DNA of 64,000 nt from Ariolimax columbianus (lineage: Eukaryota > Mollusca > Gastropoda > Stylommatophora > Arionidae): positions 8,946,361 through 9,010,360 of the forward strand of contig JAVGWX010000019.1 in assembly GCA_036924085.1 (NCBI GenBank), given 5' to 3'. A program made the position numbers and the translations under genes. How positions within the stretch are numbered: the first letter of the stretch is position 1; the number at the start of each line of letters is the position of its first letter. A model generated the notes under the pieces. The model did no database searches. It was not told the origin of the DNA and was given only the letters and a program-made list of their open reading frames with translations. Positions 43,451-54,735 of this stretch are shown in pieces.

Positions 43451-43690
43451 AGCTCAGTGAACGCACCAGGACAAAAACAACGCATTACTGCCACAAGATC
43501 TCTGTCAGGGACAAAGAATAAATGAAAAAACAACTAACAAATCACAAAGAAAACAAGACATAATGATGGATGCCAACTCAAACCGTTTTGTATCGTCATC
43601 ATACATAATGTGTTTTTTTAATTTTTATTTGTTAGTTGTTTTTGTCTGTACTTTGTCCCTGACAAAAGTCTTGTGCGGTCACTGAGCCCT
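43451..43690. repeat. Inverted repeat (fold-back element)
   Basis: The left arm 43451-43553 ('gctcagtgaacgcac', 'gtcagggacaaag', 'aacaactaacaaat') is the reverse complement of the right arm about 43612-43690 ('atttgttagttgtt', 'ctttgtccctgac', 'cgcactgagc'-like end), with insertions and a central loop. It could be a small non-autonomous DNA element. Confidence 0.6.
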
Positions 43691-43724
43691 TACTATGCAT
43701 ATTTTTATTACCTTTTAAAAATAG

Positions 43725-43990
43725 GGAGCCGCGTAGTGCAGTGGTTAGTACTCTGGCTTCGCATCTGAGTGGTCCTGGGTTCATTCCCCAGTTGAAGCGG
43801 TAATGTTTTTCAGACCACAATGGCTCCCAGGTCGGCCCAGCCTTAGATAGGTACCGGTTCAGTCTGGGAAGTAAAAGTGGCGAGGGAGAGGAGATGGCTA
43901 CCGCTCTCATATAGCTGAGCCTTTGAAATGTGAGATCGGTAACACCTCACACCCCTACGGCAGTAATGCTATGGGTTACTTTACTTTTTT
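43725..43990 (+). mobile_element. tRNA-derived SINE-G, copy 1
   Basis: A box tagtgcagtgg at 43734-43744; B-box-like ggttcattccc follows about 35 bp later. The body has 'gtcggcccagcctta' and 'tcacacccctacggcagtaa', and a tail of ttactttactt type. A short ttttaaaa occurs on both sides. It aligns along its full length with 47196-47466. Confidence 0.85.
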
Positions 43991-44359
43991 TAAAATCATA
44001 AATTAATCTAATCTATCCAAAATGTTTTCTTTGGTTATTATCTTCCTCACGCTGATTTAAAATAGTCTTGTTGGCTGCTAAGCAATCAGAAATAAGTAGC
44101 CAGTAGATCTATAACCATTAGGGAGACAAATTGACAGAAATCCACTTTCCATCTCTCATATTTTAAGATATTTGTCCATTTTATAGCTAGAATTATGGTT
44201 GCTTGGTCAAACCTATGCATATTTGCCCATTGTTTTAATCTTCGCCAATCCAATTAAATTTACAGAAGTACACCTTTCCAGGTACACATTTTTAACCTTG
44301 TACAGATTTTCGTTGGTCTGGTGTATAGCTTTTGACTGAGATTGACATTTGCTTTGATG

Positions 44360-45060
44360 TCAAAATGTTGCATGCAATAAATGAAGACATAGACGTCATT
44401 GCAGACATAAATATCATTGAAGACATGCACATGGTTGCAGACATAAATATCATTGAAGAAATGCACATGGTTACAGACATAAATATCATTGAAAACATGC
44501 ACATGGTTGCAGACATAAATATCATTGTAGACATGCACATCGTTGCAGATATAAATATCATTGAAGACATGCACATGGTTGCAGACATAAATATCATTGA
44601 AAACATGCACATGGTTGCAGACATAAATATCATTGTAGACATGCACATTGTTGCAGATATAAATATCATTGAAGACATGCACATGGTTGCAGACATAAAT
44701 ATCATTGAAAACATGCACATCGTTGCAGATATAAATATCATTGAAGACATGCACATGGTTGCAGACATAAATATCATTGAAGACATGCACATGGTTGCAG
44801 ACATAAATATCATTGCAGACATGCACATGGTTGCAGACATAAATATCATTGTAGACATGCATATCGTTGCAGATATAAATATCATTGAAGACATGCACAT
44901 GGTTGCAGACATAAATATCATTGAAAACATGCACATGGTTGCAGACATAAATATCATTGAAGACATGCATATGGTTGCAGACATAAATATCATTGTAGAC
45001 AAGCATATCGTTGCAAACATAAATATCACCGAAGACATGCAAATTCTTGCAGACACCGAG
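44360..45060. repeat. 36-bp minisatellite, about 19 units, open in several frames
   Basis: Unit 'gacataaatatcattgaaga' plus 'catgcacatggttgca' = 36 bp. Because 36 is a multiple of three, long ORFs run through on both strands: plus 44332-45123 (12-residue repeat 'DINIIEDMHMVA'), minus 44260-45102 ('NDIYVCNHVHVF') and minus 44292-45056. No introns, homologues or signal sequences are recognised. I treat it as a minisatellite rather than a gene. Confidence 0.9.
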
Positions 45061-45544
45061 TTTATTTGTTTTTTGCAATTTTGCTGGTTTAACCTTTACC
45101 ACATCCTTAGCATTTTTTTATGACATTTCCGCTTGTAAAACATGTTGTTTTGCCCCACTGGGCACGAAAACTCGCTGGGCAATAACAAAATTTTTTTGGA
45201 GTATTGACTTTTTCCTTACACCAGTTTATCATGTGAGTTTATGAAACGAAAAAGAGGCCACTTCTGTCCCGGTTCATTTGAACTAGAAAAATGACATATT
45301 TTAATTTTGAATCATTTTACACGGATTACAGGAGATTACTCCATTATTGAGAGTGAAGTTTAAGTTGTTTTAACTGATTTTTCTGAGGTAGATCTGTTTA
45401 GTATGTTTATGTAGATGTAATAAATACGTTTATAGTGGAAAGTAACAGATATACTGTTCTTGTAAGTAAGCACTATCAGTACTCTGTGGAAATTCTAAAA
45501 TAAATGTTGGGCCACCGGACATACCTAATAGGTGAGTCTAAATG

Positions 45545-45800
45545 TTTGTGCTTTGCTTTTATAAATGTTCATCTTCATCTTCTTGTATCTCAGAAACTAA
45601 CACACAGAACAAAAACAATAATACCTAATAAGTTTTTTATTCATTTATGTCTCTACATACAAACAAATCATATCCATGGATAATTAAATAAAAAAGATAA
45701 GAGTCTCTCAAAGCCAACAACCTAGAAAAATGTGAAGCACTGAAAAATAATACAGTTGCAGGGGAAATTGTGTATCAGTGTGGTAAAGGTTAACTGGTTT
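45545..45800. repeat. Dispersed repeat family H, copy 1
   Basis: 'atcttcatcttcttgtatct', 'cagaaacta', 'aataagtt.tttatt' and 'gctgaaaaat-like' blocks are shared with 61140-61370. Class unknown. Nothing is recognised in 45061-45544. Confidence 0.6.
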
Positions 45801-46509
45801 CAAAATTGTTGTTCTAGTTTCTTTATCCTCTGACTGACAGGGACCACTGACATCAGATTGTGGTCTATACAAGTAGTCATCCGCACACAGACATGGAAGT
45901 TTATCAATTGACTACTGGCTCTGGTACTATGTCACATTTATCCATTTTCTATATTCTCTTGGAGTATTTAAGGGGATGCTAACATTACCCTTAATGGATA
46001 TATCATTGAGAAAGAATATCTTGAGATACCTTTGAATGACCTTTGATCGCAGTCTGTCTTATTAAGTACGACGTTGATCAAATTTTACAGAGATGCAAGA
46101 TGGGTCTGGTAGCACTGACGACAATCATAGCTGCCAATCTAGAGCAGCCGGTGATTTTCATCTTATACGATAAGTTGGCTTTGTCAATTACCGGTTATGG
46201 ACTGGGCATCCTCACACTGTCAAGGTCACACTGTGTAAGGTTGGAACTCTTCCAGAATGAAGGAATGTGACTGGTCCTTGGGTGCACCAGGGATATCCCC
46301 ATTGTGAAGATCATGATTGGATTTCTTTCTGTAGTCGAAATATGCACTGGCACAAGACAACGCCTACATGTTGCAGATAAGAGGCATCCACAGCACATGA
46401 ACTTTGGAGACATCAAGGGTAAAATAATCAAGAGTTAGATGTCATGGATGGCACAGAACAAATTGAATAGTGGTCAGGTGACCACAGTAAAGGCCTTAAA
46501 CAAAAGGGA

Positions 46510-46710
46510 AGAATGGATTCACACTGGAGATACAATGACGAACTACCATCAGGCCATTATCACTCTGGGAAGAGAATGGATGGATTCACACTGGAGGTAC
46601 AATGACGGACTACCATCAGTCCATTATCACTCTGGGAAGAGAATGAATGGATTCACACTGGAGATACAATGACAGACTACCATCAGGCGATTATCACTCT
46701 GGGAAGAGAA
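46510..46710. repeat. 67-bp tandem repeat, 3 units
   Basis: The period of 67 bp is measured from 'tggattcac' at 46514, 46581 and 46648. Units contain 'ccattatcactctgggaaga'. It lies within decayed LINE sequence. Confidence 0.9.
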
Positions 46711-46794
46711 TGCAAAGACTGATCCAATGGGAAAGAGGACATCAAGGTTAAACAACTAATAAGTGAAAATGTCCAGGATAATGATGCTGTCATT

Positions 46795-47050
46795 TATTCT
46801 GATGTATCTGTACTACACAGTAATGTATCTGTGCTACACAGTAATGTATCTGTACTACACAGTAATGTATCTGTACTACACTGTAATGTATCTGTACTAC
46901 ACAGTAATGTATCTGTGCTACACAGTAATGTATCTGTACTACACAGTAATGTATCTGTGCTACACAGTAATGTATCTGTACTACACTGTAATGTATCTGT
47001 GCTACACAGTAATGTATCTGTACTACACAGTAATGTATGTTTTACACAGT
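46795..47050. repeat. 21-bp minisatellite, about 12 units
   Basis: Unit 'taatgtatctgtactacaca' + g = 21 bp (7 codons), open in two frames giving 'MYLYYTV' and 'NVSVLHS' repeats. These are artefacts of period divisible by three. Confidence 0.92.
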
Positions 47051-47195
47051 ATTACATTTGGTTGGGGCTTCTCTGCTAGAATGACATGGTCATTGCTGGG
47101 AGGAGCAATGCATAATCGACAATAGCGTCCAGTATCTGATTGGAGATCAAGGAAGAGAATTCGGCTCTCGGGTGTCTATCTGGGATCTTTTAAAT

Positions 47196-47466
47196 AGCAG
47201 CGTAGCGCAGTGGTTAGCGAGCTGGCTTCGCGTCAGAGTAGTCCTGGGTTCATTCCCCAGTTGAGGCTGAGATGTTTTTTCAGACCGCAACGGCTCCCGG
47301 GTCGACCCAGCCTTAAATGGGTACCGATTCAGTCCGGGAAGTAAAAGCGGCAAGGGAGAGCAGATGGCCTCCGCCCTCATATAGCCGAGCCTTTGAAATG
47401 TGAGATTGCTAACACCTCACACCCCTACGGCAGTAATGCCATGGGTTACTTTACTTTACTTTACTT
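47196..47466 (+). mobile_element. tRNA-derived SINE-G, copy 2
   Basis: A box tagcgcagtgg at 47203-47213 and B-box-like ggttcattccc. The body is the same as 43725-43990, with a clean (actttactttact) tail. It is inserted in the decayed LINE of 46050-47935. Confidence 0.87.
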
Positions 47467-47935
47467 AATCATCTCCAACTCTCAATTATTGCTTCGGGAG
47501 GTGCAGACGGGCTTGCCGTGACATGAGTGGATAGTGGACATAAAGGCTTCAAACCTCTCCAAAGTTGTTTTGCAAAGCTCAGGAAAGTTGTGTAGATCTA
47601 CTGTCCTGTCATAGGGGTTTGCGGGAATGAACGAGCTGACATCCTGGCCTCAGGGGCATGCACAGTGAGGACATTGGCAATGAATAAAGATGACATTTTG
47701 GAATTGATCAATGAAGACAGGGCAGTCAATGAACCAGAAAGGCAAAGATTGCAGGATTTTGAAATCATACGCTGGTTCAGCAGAGAGGGGGACCTGAGAG
47801 GACACAAGAGTGTGTACAACCAGCAAGCTACAAGAACCATCACTATCTACACTCTTCGCCATTTGCTGTGAGGGACTGATCACCTATGGGTCTGTCCGGA
47901 GTGCAATGATGTTGATTCTTAACAGAAAGGAGCAG

Positions 47936-48882
47936 AATATAGGAAGGGTGTGGCGGTTGTCAGCTTTGTTTATAAACCCAACATACCAGGCTCAAATCGT
48001 TTTGCATTCAGTTTGAATGATCTGACATGTCATGGTTATTTTCATGGTATAACAGTCAACCCAGCTGTAAATGGGTGTCTGACAAAATCAGGAGCATGAG
48101 CTAGTGTCCGTACTCTGACGTCAGAACTTTCAGCAAGGGACTAAGTACATAATGGGGGCGCCCAAGTGCAATGAAGCCAGTTCTAGAACCATTTTCCATA
48201 TCAAGTTTCACAATTTTCTTTGATTCTATATTCAGTATCTTGTCCAGGTAATGGCCGTTAAGCCTACTCTTTCGATTAATAATTCTCTAGATACTTTATC
48301 AATTCACTTGGAGTAAATGAGCTTTCCCAATTCCCTATACTCATTGGTAAATTGTACAAATTGTTGGTATGCTTGGTGCTATATAAAGTGTATGAATTCT
48401 GTACATAGGATATAGGAAGGGTGTGGCGGTTGTCAGCTTTGTTTATAAACCCAACATACCAGGCTCAAATCGTTTTGCATTCAGTTTGAATGATCTGACA
48501 TGTCATGGTTATTTTCATGGTATAACAGTCAACCCAGCTGTAAATGGGTGTCTGACAAAATCAGGAGCATGAGCTAGTGTCCGTACTCTGACGTCAGAAC
48601 TTTCAGCAAGGGACTAAGTACATAATGGGGGCGCCCAAGTGCAATGAAGCCAGTTCTACGAACCATTTTCCATATCAAGTTTCACAATTTTCTTTGATTC
48701 TATATTCAGTATCTTGTCCAGGCAATGGCCGTTAAGCCTACTCTTTCGATTAATAATTCTCTAGATACTTTATCAATTCACTTGGAGTAAATGAGCTTTC
48801 CCAATTCCCTATACTCATTGGTAAATTGTACAAATTGTTGGTATGCTTGGTGCTATATAAAGTTTATGAATTCTGTACATAC
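47936..48882. repeat. 473-bp direct tandem duplication (>99% identical)
   Basis: Copy 1 is about 47936-48408 and copy 2 about 48409-48882, period 473 ('aggaagggtgtgg' at 47941 and 48414). Only a few differences are visible: ctagaacc/ctacgaacc, aggtaatgg/aggcaatgg, agtgtatg/agtttatg. No ORF or known repeat is recognised inside. Confidence 0.9.
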
Positions 48883-51800
48883 TCTTATTATATATTCCAT
48901 TTTTAAGTTGGGTCAGTAATGTTCAAAAGTTCACCTTTTTTCACATATGATCCTTTGAATGTGTAGGGGGACCTCAGCAGTAAGCCAGACTATGTAATAG
49001 GAACATTAACACGCACACTGTGAAGCAGTTAGCATCAAACCCTTGCATAATACATACACACTTTCATGAAATACTGAATGTGGTAAACAAACTGACTAAT
49101 CTTTAATACTTCTAATCCAGTATAACCGATCTCAAACTCATTTAGATAAATCTATCCGATCTCAATTCTATTTCATGCAATCTTCCTTCTTCTTGAAACT
49201 GCCTTTACAGGATTTATTGTCATTGATGAGGCTCATTGGGAAGATTTATTTGGCTGAGGAATAAGTGCCATTTGCCGCTTCAGTCACCATGTAGTGTACA
49301 AGTTTAGTTTCTATTTGATAGAAAAAAATGTATGTTGCACAGAGGTTTGAACTCATGTCTCCTTGGTCAAAAGACTGGTATCTAAACTGTTTGGCTACAT
49401 ACTCCTTTAATACACATGTTAATCCTTTGAGTGAGGAGAGGTGAGGGAGTATGACGTAATGAATCCAGTACATTTGATTCAGGATGGTCTCCAAAAAATA
49501 TATTCCACAATTTACTGGCACAACAAGTAGGAACATTGGAGATGATCAGGTCAGTCAATTTGAAATAGAATAATGAAATTAGAGGACAAAGTTTTGTTAT
49601 AGTAAATAGTTTTCCTCAGAGATTTACTGTGTGCGGATTTTCTCAGGAGCACATGGGAATGGGCTTTACCGACCAGATGGAAGGGTTCAAAGAGTTAAAG
49701 TATACATGTTATGGTACACTTATTCAAGTGTACATGTCAAAATGTGAAAAGAGATTTATAGCGGAAGTTCTATGTTTCAAATTGCTGAATCAGTCGTTTC
49801 TAACAGTAAATTAATAATAATTGTTTTAGATGTTTTATCAATAAAATGTCAGATTCCTTCATACTTGAAATTGGAATGGTTACATGATTGCACTACTTTA
49901 CCATAAACCTAGAAAGTAGACAACATTTGGATGATAATCTTAGGAAGTCTGTCCTGGAAAATTGATCATCCGTGTACATTACTTAATAATAAACTTGGGA
50001 AATGGATCCTGGATAATAGACTAACTGTAGAGACTACTTTACAATAATATTGGAGAGTAACACTTGGGAAATATAGCAAAGTGACACTTCATCAAAATAT
50101 TTCAGCTCCCTGTGAAGGATATGTCTTCAAATAAGTACAAGCCAAGTCATCAAAAGTTGATTTGCCTATATCTGTTGTGGTTTTATGCTTAAAGTCTCTA
50201 CAGGACTGAGTAGCCTCTTTTGATATGCTTAGCAGATTACAGTGTTATTATTCCTTGCTCCATTTTCGAGCCCAAGTTAACATTCCTTTGTGATAATATT
50301 GAAAGATTAATTCTGGAAAATGGATCCACTGTATGCACTAATGTAATAGCTGGAAATGAAACTTGGAGATGAATTCTGGAACATATACCAAATGTATTCA
50401 ATATTTGATGATAATCATGTGAAATTGTTTGCTGGAAAATAGACCGACTGTGTACACTACTATATCACAATCTTTGGTAGTGAATACTCAAAAGCACATT
50501 TACTGTAAACACATCTTAAACTTGGGAAGTTAATACTGAGAAACAGACTATCAGTGTATTCTACTTTATAATGCACTCAACAGCTGGGTCACAGACAATA
50601 AATCAACTTTAGACACTACTTTATGAAAAACATGTGTGAAAAAATAATACACTAATTGGATAGACCATTATCTGATCAATTTTACAAAGGGAATCCTCAA
50701 AAATGTATAAATTTTACACAATTCTTAATAACAATCTTGGAAAGTAATCATGGAAAACAGATCAGCTATATGCAGCACTTTACTATGAATCTCTAAACAT
50801 CGAAGGGATCTCAGCACAAGACCCAGACCACCTGATGATATGACCAAACCTTCTGGAAACATGTTAATATGATGACATGTTGAGAGGGACCGACAAGGCA
50901 ATCCACACAGCCGAATATTGGAAACAAGATGTCCTAAGTGGTGTTCAGGACAACGGAAAGTAAGTCAGTGCCACGAACCTAAGCTTTAAATTTTGAAAAA
51001 AAATGCTAACTTTAGCTACAAGTTTTTTATTATAAACTCTAAAAATAGATTAAACGTTGATACTCTTTGATCAATTTCTCTATTTAAAATAACAAACACA
51101 GTCTAACTTAGATGTTGTATGTACAAAGAAAAGATGTTTAGTCACACACATTCAGTTTGGTTATTTCATGCAAATACATAAAAAAGGGACACAGCAGTCA
51201 ATATCATATTGTAATTACATTAGCACAATTTCTAGACAAATATTCAACATACAATATGTACAGTGTTCATCAGAAATTCTAGACTTTTATGTCAAGTTGT
51301 AATTATTTACTTCTTCAGACATAATGTCAACTTTTTAATTTGTAATTCTACTGGCATTATGTCAAGTTTTAAACTTGTAATTCTAAAGAGAAGTCAAGAT
51401 TTAAGCCCTAATGGATCAGGCTTTCATACTTAATAACAATTTTTCGCGTCACTCTGAAAGCTCGTATCAAACTCTCATTAAAACAGAAAATTTGAAAAGG
51501 TAGTGGAAACAAAACGCTTATAACATTATAACATGGAGGATAAATTATCATATAATGAAGGCACTGTGCTTAGAGAAAAACATATTACAAGGATGCAATG
51601 GTTTATCACACTGAGCTATTTTGATATTGTCAGAAAAATGTAAAGAAAATATAAACATGAAACTCAAACAATAAATGTTCAAAATGGTTGTAAGAACCTG
51701 ACTGTATAAATGAGTCTGACTGCTGGAAATAATTGTGTGTATATATGATCAAAATGATGGACAAGATATCAAATTTTTACTATAGTTCTGTTAAAATACT

Positions 51801-52167
51801 GGACAGTGAAAAATCAAGTATATGTTATTCAAGAGATAAAATAATTATGAAAAACAAATATTAAAAAAAACTAAGTTTTCAATAAGATTACTAACACACT
51901 ATTTAAACTCATAAAATAAATTATATTTGATCAAATAGAAGTAAGAACATAAGACAACAATGAAAAAATTGGCTGTAGTCAGAAAGCAAAAACCTTTTTA
52001 AAAAAAAACTAAATTCATCTTAATACAAAAGTATTTAAGAATTCATAAATACGAATGTATGAAAATATTACATGGTGGTTATAGATAAACGTGTCTTCAA
52101 ATAAGTGTATATTAAGGTTCAACAAGTTAGTAAGTACATCTATAGAAAATTACAAATTAGAACTAGT
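48883..52167. other. AT-rich intergenic DNA; weak ancient tandem repeat
   Basis: No coding region is recognised in this 3.3-kb stretch. Between about 49890 and 50780, loosely similar segments of roughly 65-80 bp recur ('cttgggaaat', 'ctggaaaat.ga.c', 'cactacttta'). They may be a degenerate minisatellite. The only longer ORF (49246-49536, minus) has no recognisable domain. Confidence 0.45.
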
Positions 52168-52178
52168 AGTCTAACACT

Positions 52179-54191
52179 GGACATGGCATAACCCAAGCAA
52201 TGAAGTGCACAGCCAGATTGACTATATACTGGTCCAGAGGAGGTTCCAATCGAGCATCAACACCGACAAAACGAGAAGTTTCCCCGTAGCAGATATAGGA
52301 AGTGACCATGATCTGGTTATGATGACTATGCGTCTGCGATTAAAGGGAGTCGCAAAGAAGGATGTGACCAGACTAAAGTTTGACCTGGACAAACTAATGG
52401 ACCCAAAAATCACCGAAGTGTTCCAAGCAAGGGTGGAAGGGAGATTTGCGCCACTGTTGACTCTCAGAGAGGGACTGGATACAGATACAGTTACAGAGTC
52501 TCTTAACGCAGCTCTCATAGATGCAGCAACAGTGATTCTGGGATGCCACAAAACAAAAAAGAAGCCATGGGTGACCAAAGAAATTCTAGACCTTTGTGGT
52601 AAAAGAAGGTCACTGAAAAACCACAATCATCCACCGAATGAGGTCGGCAGATATAAAGAGGTCAAGAAAGCGATACAACAAAAGATGAGAGAGGCGAAAG
52701 AAGAGTGGATATGTGAGCAATGTACAAACATCGAAGAGAGGCTAAACAGAAATGACGCTAAAGGAACATACAAGGTTGTCAAAGAACTGGTAACACCAAG
52801 ACAAGGCAGGAACTTTATGATCCAGGATAAAAGCGGCAAGTGCCTTATTGAGGAAAATGACGTACTGGCACGATGGACAGAGTACTGTTCCGAGCTATAT
52901 AACTATGAAGGATGAAACAAACCTGAGAAAACAATCCTCCCCAACACCAACAAATATAGAGGATAACCAACTGATAACGAAGGAAGAGGTAACTGCAGCG
53001 GTAAAGACATTGAGAAGAGTGAAGGCGGCCGGCGTGGACAATATACCAGCAGAGCTCTTACAAGCAGGTGGAGAGGTAGTAGTGGAAGGCCTGACACACA
53101 TCTGCAACAAAATATGAGCGACAGGAAACTTCCCGGACTTATGGACAAAATCAATGGTTATACCGTTAAATAAGTCTGGAAACCTAAAGCTGTGCCAAAA
53201 TTACAGAACAATAAGCCTCATCAGCCACCCTAGCAAGGTCATGCTTAGATTAATCCTCGACGGATTGAAACCCCAAGCAGAGAACATCATTGCCGAGGAG
53301 CAAGCAGGGTTCAGACAGGGAAGAAGCACTACAGAACAGATATTTAATTTAAGGCTGCTAAGCGAGAAATATCTAGAACAGCAGCAAACACTGTATCATG
53401 TGTTTGTTGATTTTAAGAAGGCGTTTGATAGGGTATGGCATAAAGCGCTATGGGCAACCATGAGGATGTATAAAATCAACGGAAATATTATAACGGTCCT
53501 TGAACACCTGTATAACAAGGCGTCTAGTGCAGTTCTTGTGAATGGGAGGCGAGGGGAATGGTTTCGCACATCAGTTGGTGTGAGACAGGGGTGTACACTC
53601 TCTCCAACTCTTTTCAATATATTCCTTAAGGGAATTATGAGTGAGGCACTTAGAGGTCACGTTGGTACTGTCAAGATAGGGGGCCGAACGATTACCAACC
53701 TTCGTTTTGCAGATGATATCAATGGGTTGGTGTGTTCAGAAGCAGAACTCCAGGAATGGGTCAGAAGACTCTATGAAATAGCTCTTGACCATGGTATAAC
53801 CACTGGAAAGACAAAATTAATGACCAACAATGCCAAGGGCTTCAACAGCAGGATAAAAGCTAACAGTCAGGAACTCGAAGTGGTTGACCGTTTTAAATAT
53901 CTTGAGTCGATTGTCAGTGATGAAGGATCAAAATGTGAGGTGTTGGCCAGAATAGCACAGACAATAGCGGCGCTTGCACAGCTTAACAAAATCTGGCAAG
54001 ATAAACGGTTAGCACTATGCACGAAAATCGGATTAATGCGTACACTGGTCCTGTCAATATTTCTCTATGCTTGTGAGACATGGACAGTTACAGCTGACCT
54101 TCAACGAAGGATACAGGCCTTGGAGATGAGATGTTTCCGAAGACTTTTAAACGTCACGTACAAAGATCGAGTTACAAATGGGGAAATATGA
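52179..54191 (+). pseudogene. LINE ORF: APE C-end, linker, RT (few disabling lesions)
   Basis: It starts with 'WTWHNPSNEVHSQIDYILVQ', the end of an APE endonuclease, then 'GSDHDLV', another conserved APE motif. A charged linker (ORF 52205-52915) and the RT follow: 'KAAGVDNIPAELLQAGGE', 'NYRTISLISHPSKV', 'EEQAGFRQGRSTTEQIF', 'VDFKKAFDRVWH', 'GVRQGCTLSPTLFNIFL', catalytic 'LRFADDINGL', 'FKYLESIVSD', 'LYACETWTV'. Three lesions are visible: a frameshift near 52905 after 'ELYNYE'; TGA at 53115 where Trp is expected ('KI*ATGNFP'); and TGA at 54189 where Arg is expected ('NGEI*YRI'). A deletion shortens the C-end before 'RRGRPKKRWEDNIKEW'. Confidence 0.88.
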
Positions 54192-54419
54192 TATAGAATT
54201 ACAACAGCAATAGGGCCTTTTGAAGACCTCTTGGCAACTGTCAAAACGACGAAGAGGCCGTCCCAAAAAGAGATGGGAGGACAACATAAAAGAATGGACC
54301 AATCTCCGACCAGAAAAGTCACAGGCAGCGGCATCTGACAGAGAAGGGTGACATGGCATTGTGAGGATGTCTTCATGTGTGCCCCAACGACCTCACCGGT
54401 TTGGGGATGACCTGACCTG
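52179..54419 (+). mobile_element. LINE with endonuclease end, linker and full RT (2.24 kb)
   Basis: An 11-bp duplication, agtctaacact, at 52168-52178 and 54420-54430 delimits a 5'-truncated copy. The 3' end is (tgacc)n-like with no poly(A). It contains the longest RT domain of the window. Confidence 0.93.
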
Positions 54420-54529
54420 AGTCTAACACTCTATGGAAAAATGTGGGTTAGGAGTAGAGAGGAAGGTAATCAATGTGTAAATATGTGAAATGACTGTATT
54501 GGTACCTGCTGATGTATGACATTTTGAGA

Positions 54530-54735
54530 GATGCCACACAGACAGGAAATAAACACTATTCTGAAGTGTGCCACACAGACAGGAAATAAACACTATTCTG
54601 AAGTGTGCCACACAGACAGGAAATAAACACTATTCTGAAGTGTGCCACACAGACAGGAAATAAACACTATTCTGAAGTGTGCCACACAGGCAGGAAATAA
54701 ACACTATTCTGAAGCGTGCCACACAGACAGGAAGT
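54530..54735. repeat. 35-bp satellite, subfamily 1 (about 5-6 units)
   Basis: Unit 'gccacacagacaggaaat' plus 'aaacactattctgaagt', 35 bp, starting 100 bp after the LINE target-site duplication. Related to the larger array that follows. Confidence 0.92.

Larger units (their letters stand above)
46050..47935 (+). pseudogene. Decayed LINE: RT end and RNase H, with insertions
   Basis: Plus-strand text near 46240-46310: 'LELFQNEGM', stop, 'LVLGCTRDIPI', as in the region after the RT of RNase H-bearing elements. Near 47590-47650 'YCPVIGVCGNERADILASGA' (the end of an RNase H domain) appears with nearby frameshifts. It continues at 47665-47870 as 'NKDDILELINEDRAVNEP' and 'YNQQATRTITIYTLRHLL', then 'LWVCPECND'. 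The 67-bp and 21-bp arrays and SINE-G lie between. It is a different family from copies a-e. Confidence 0.6.
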
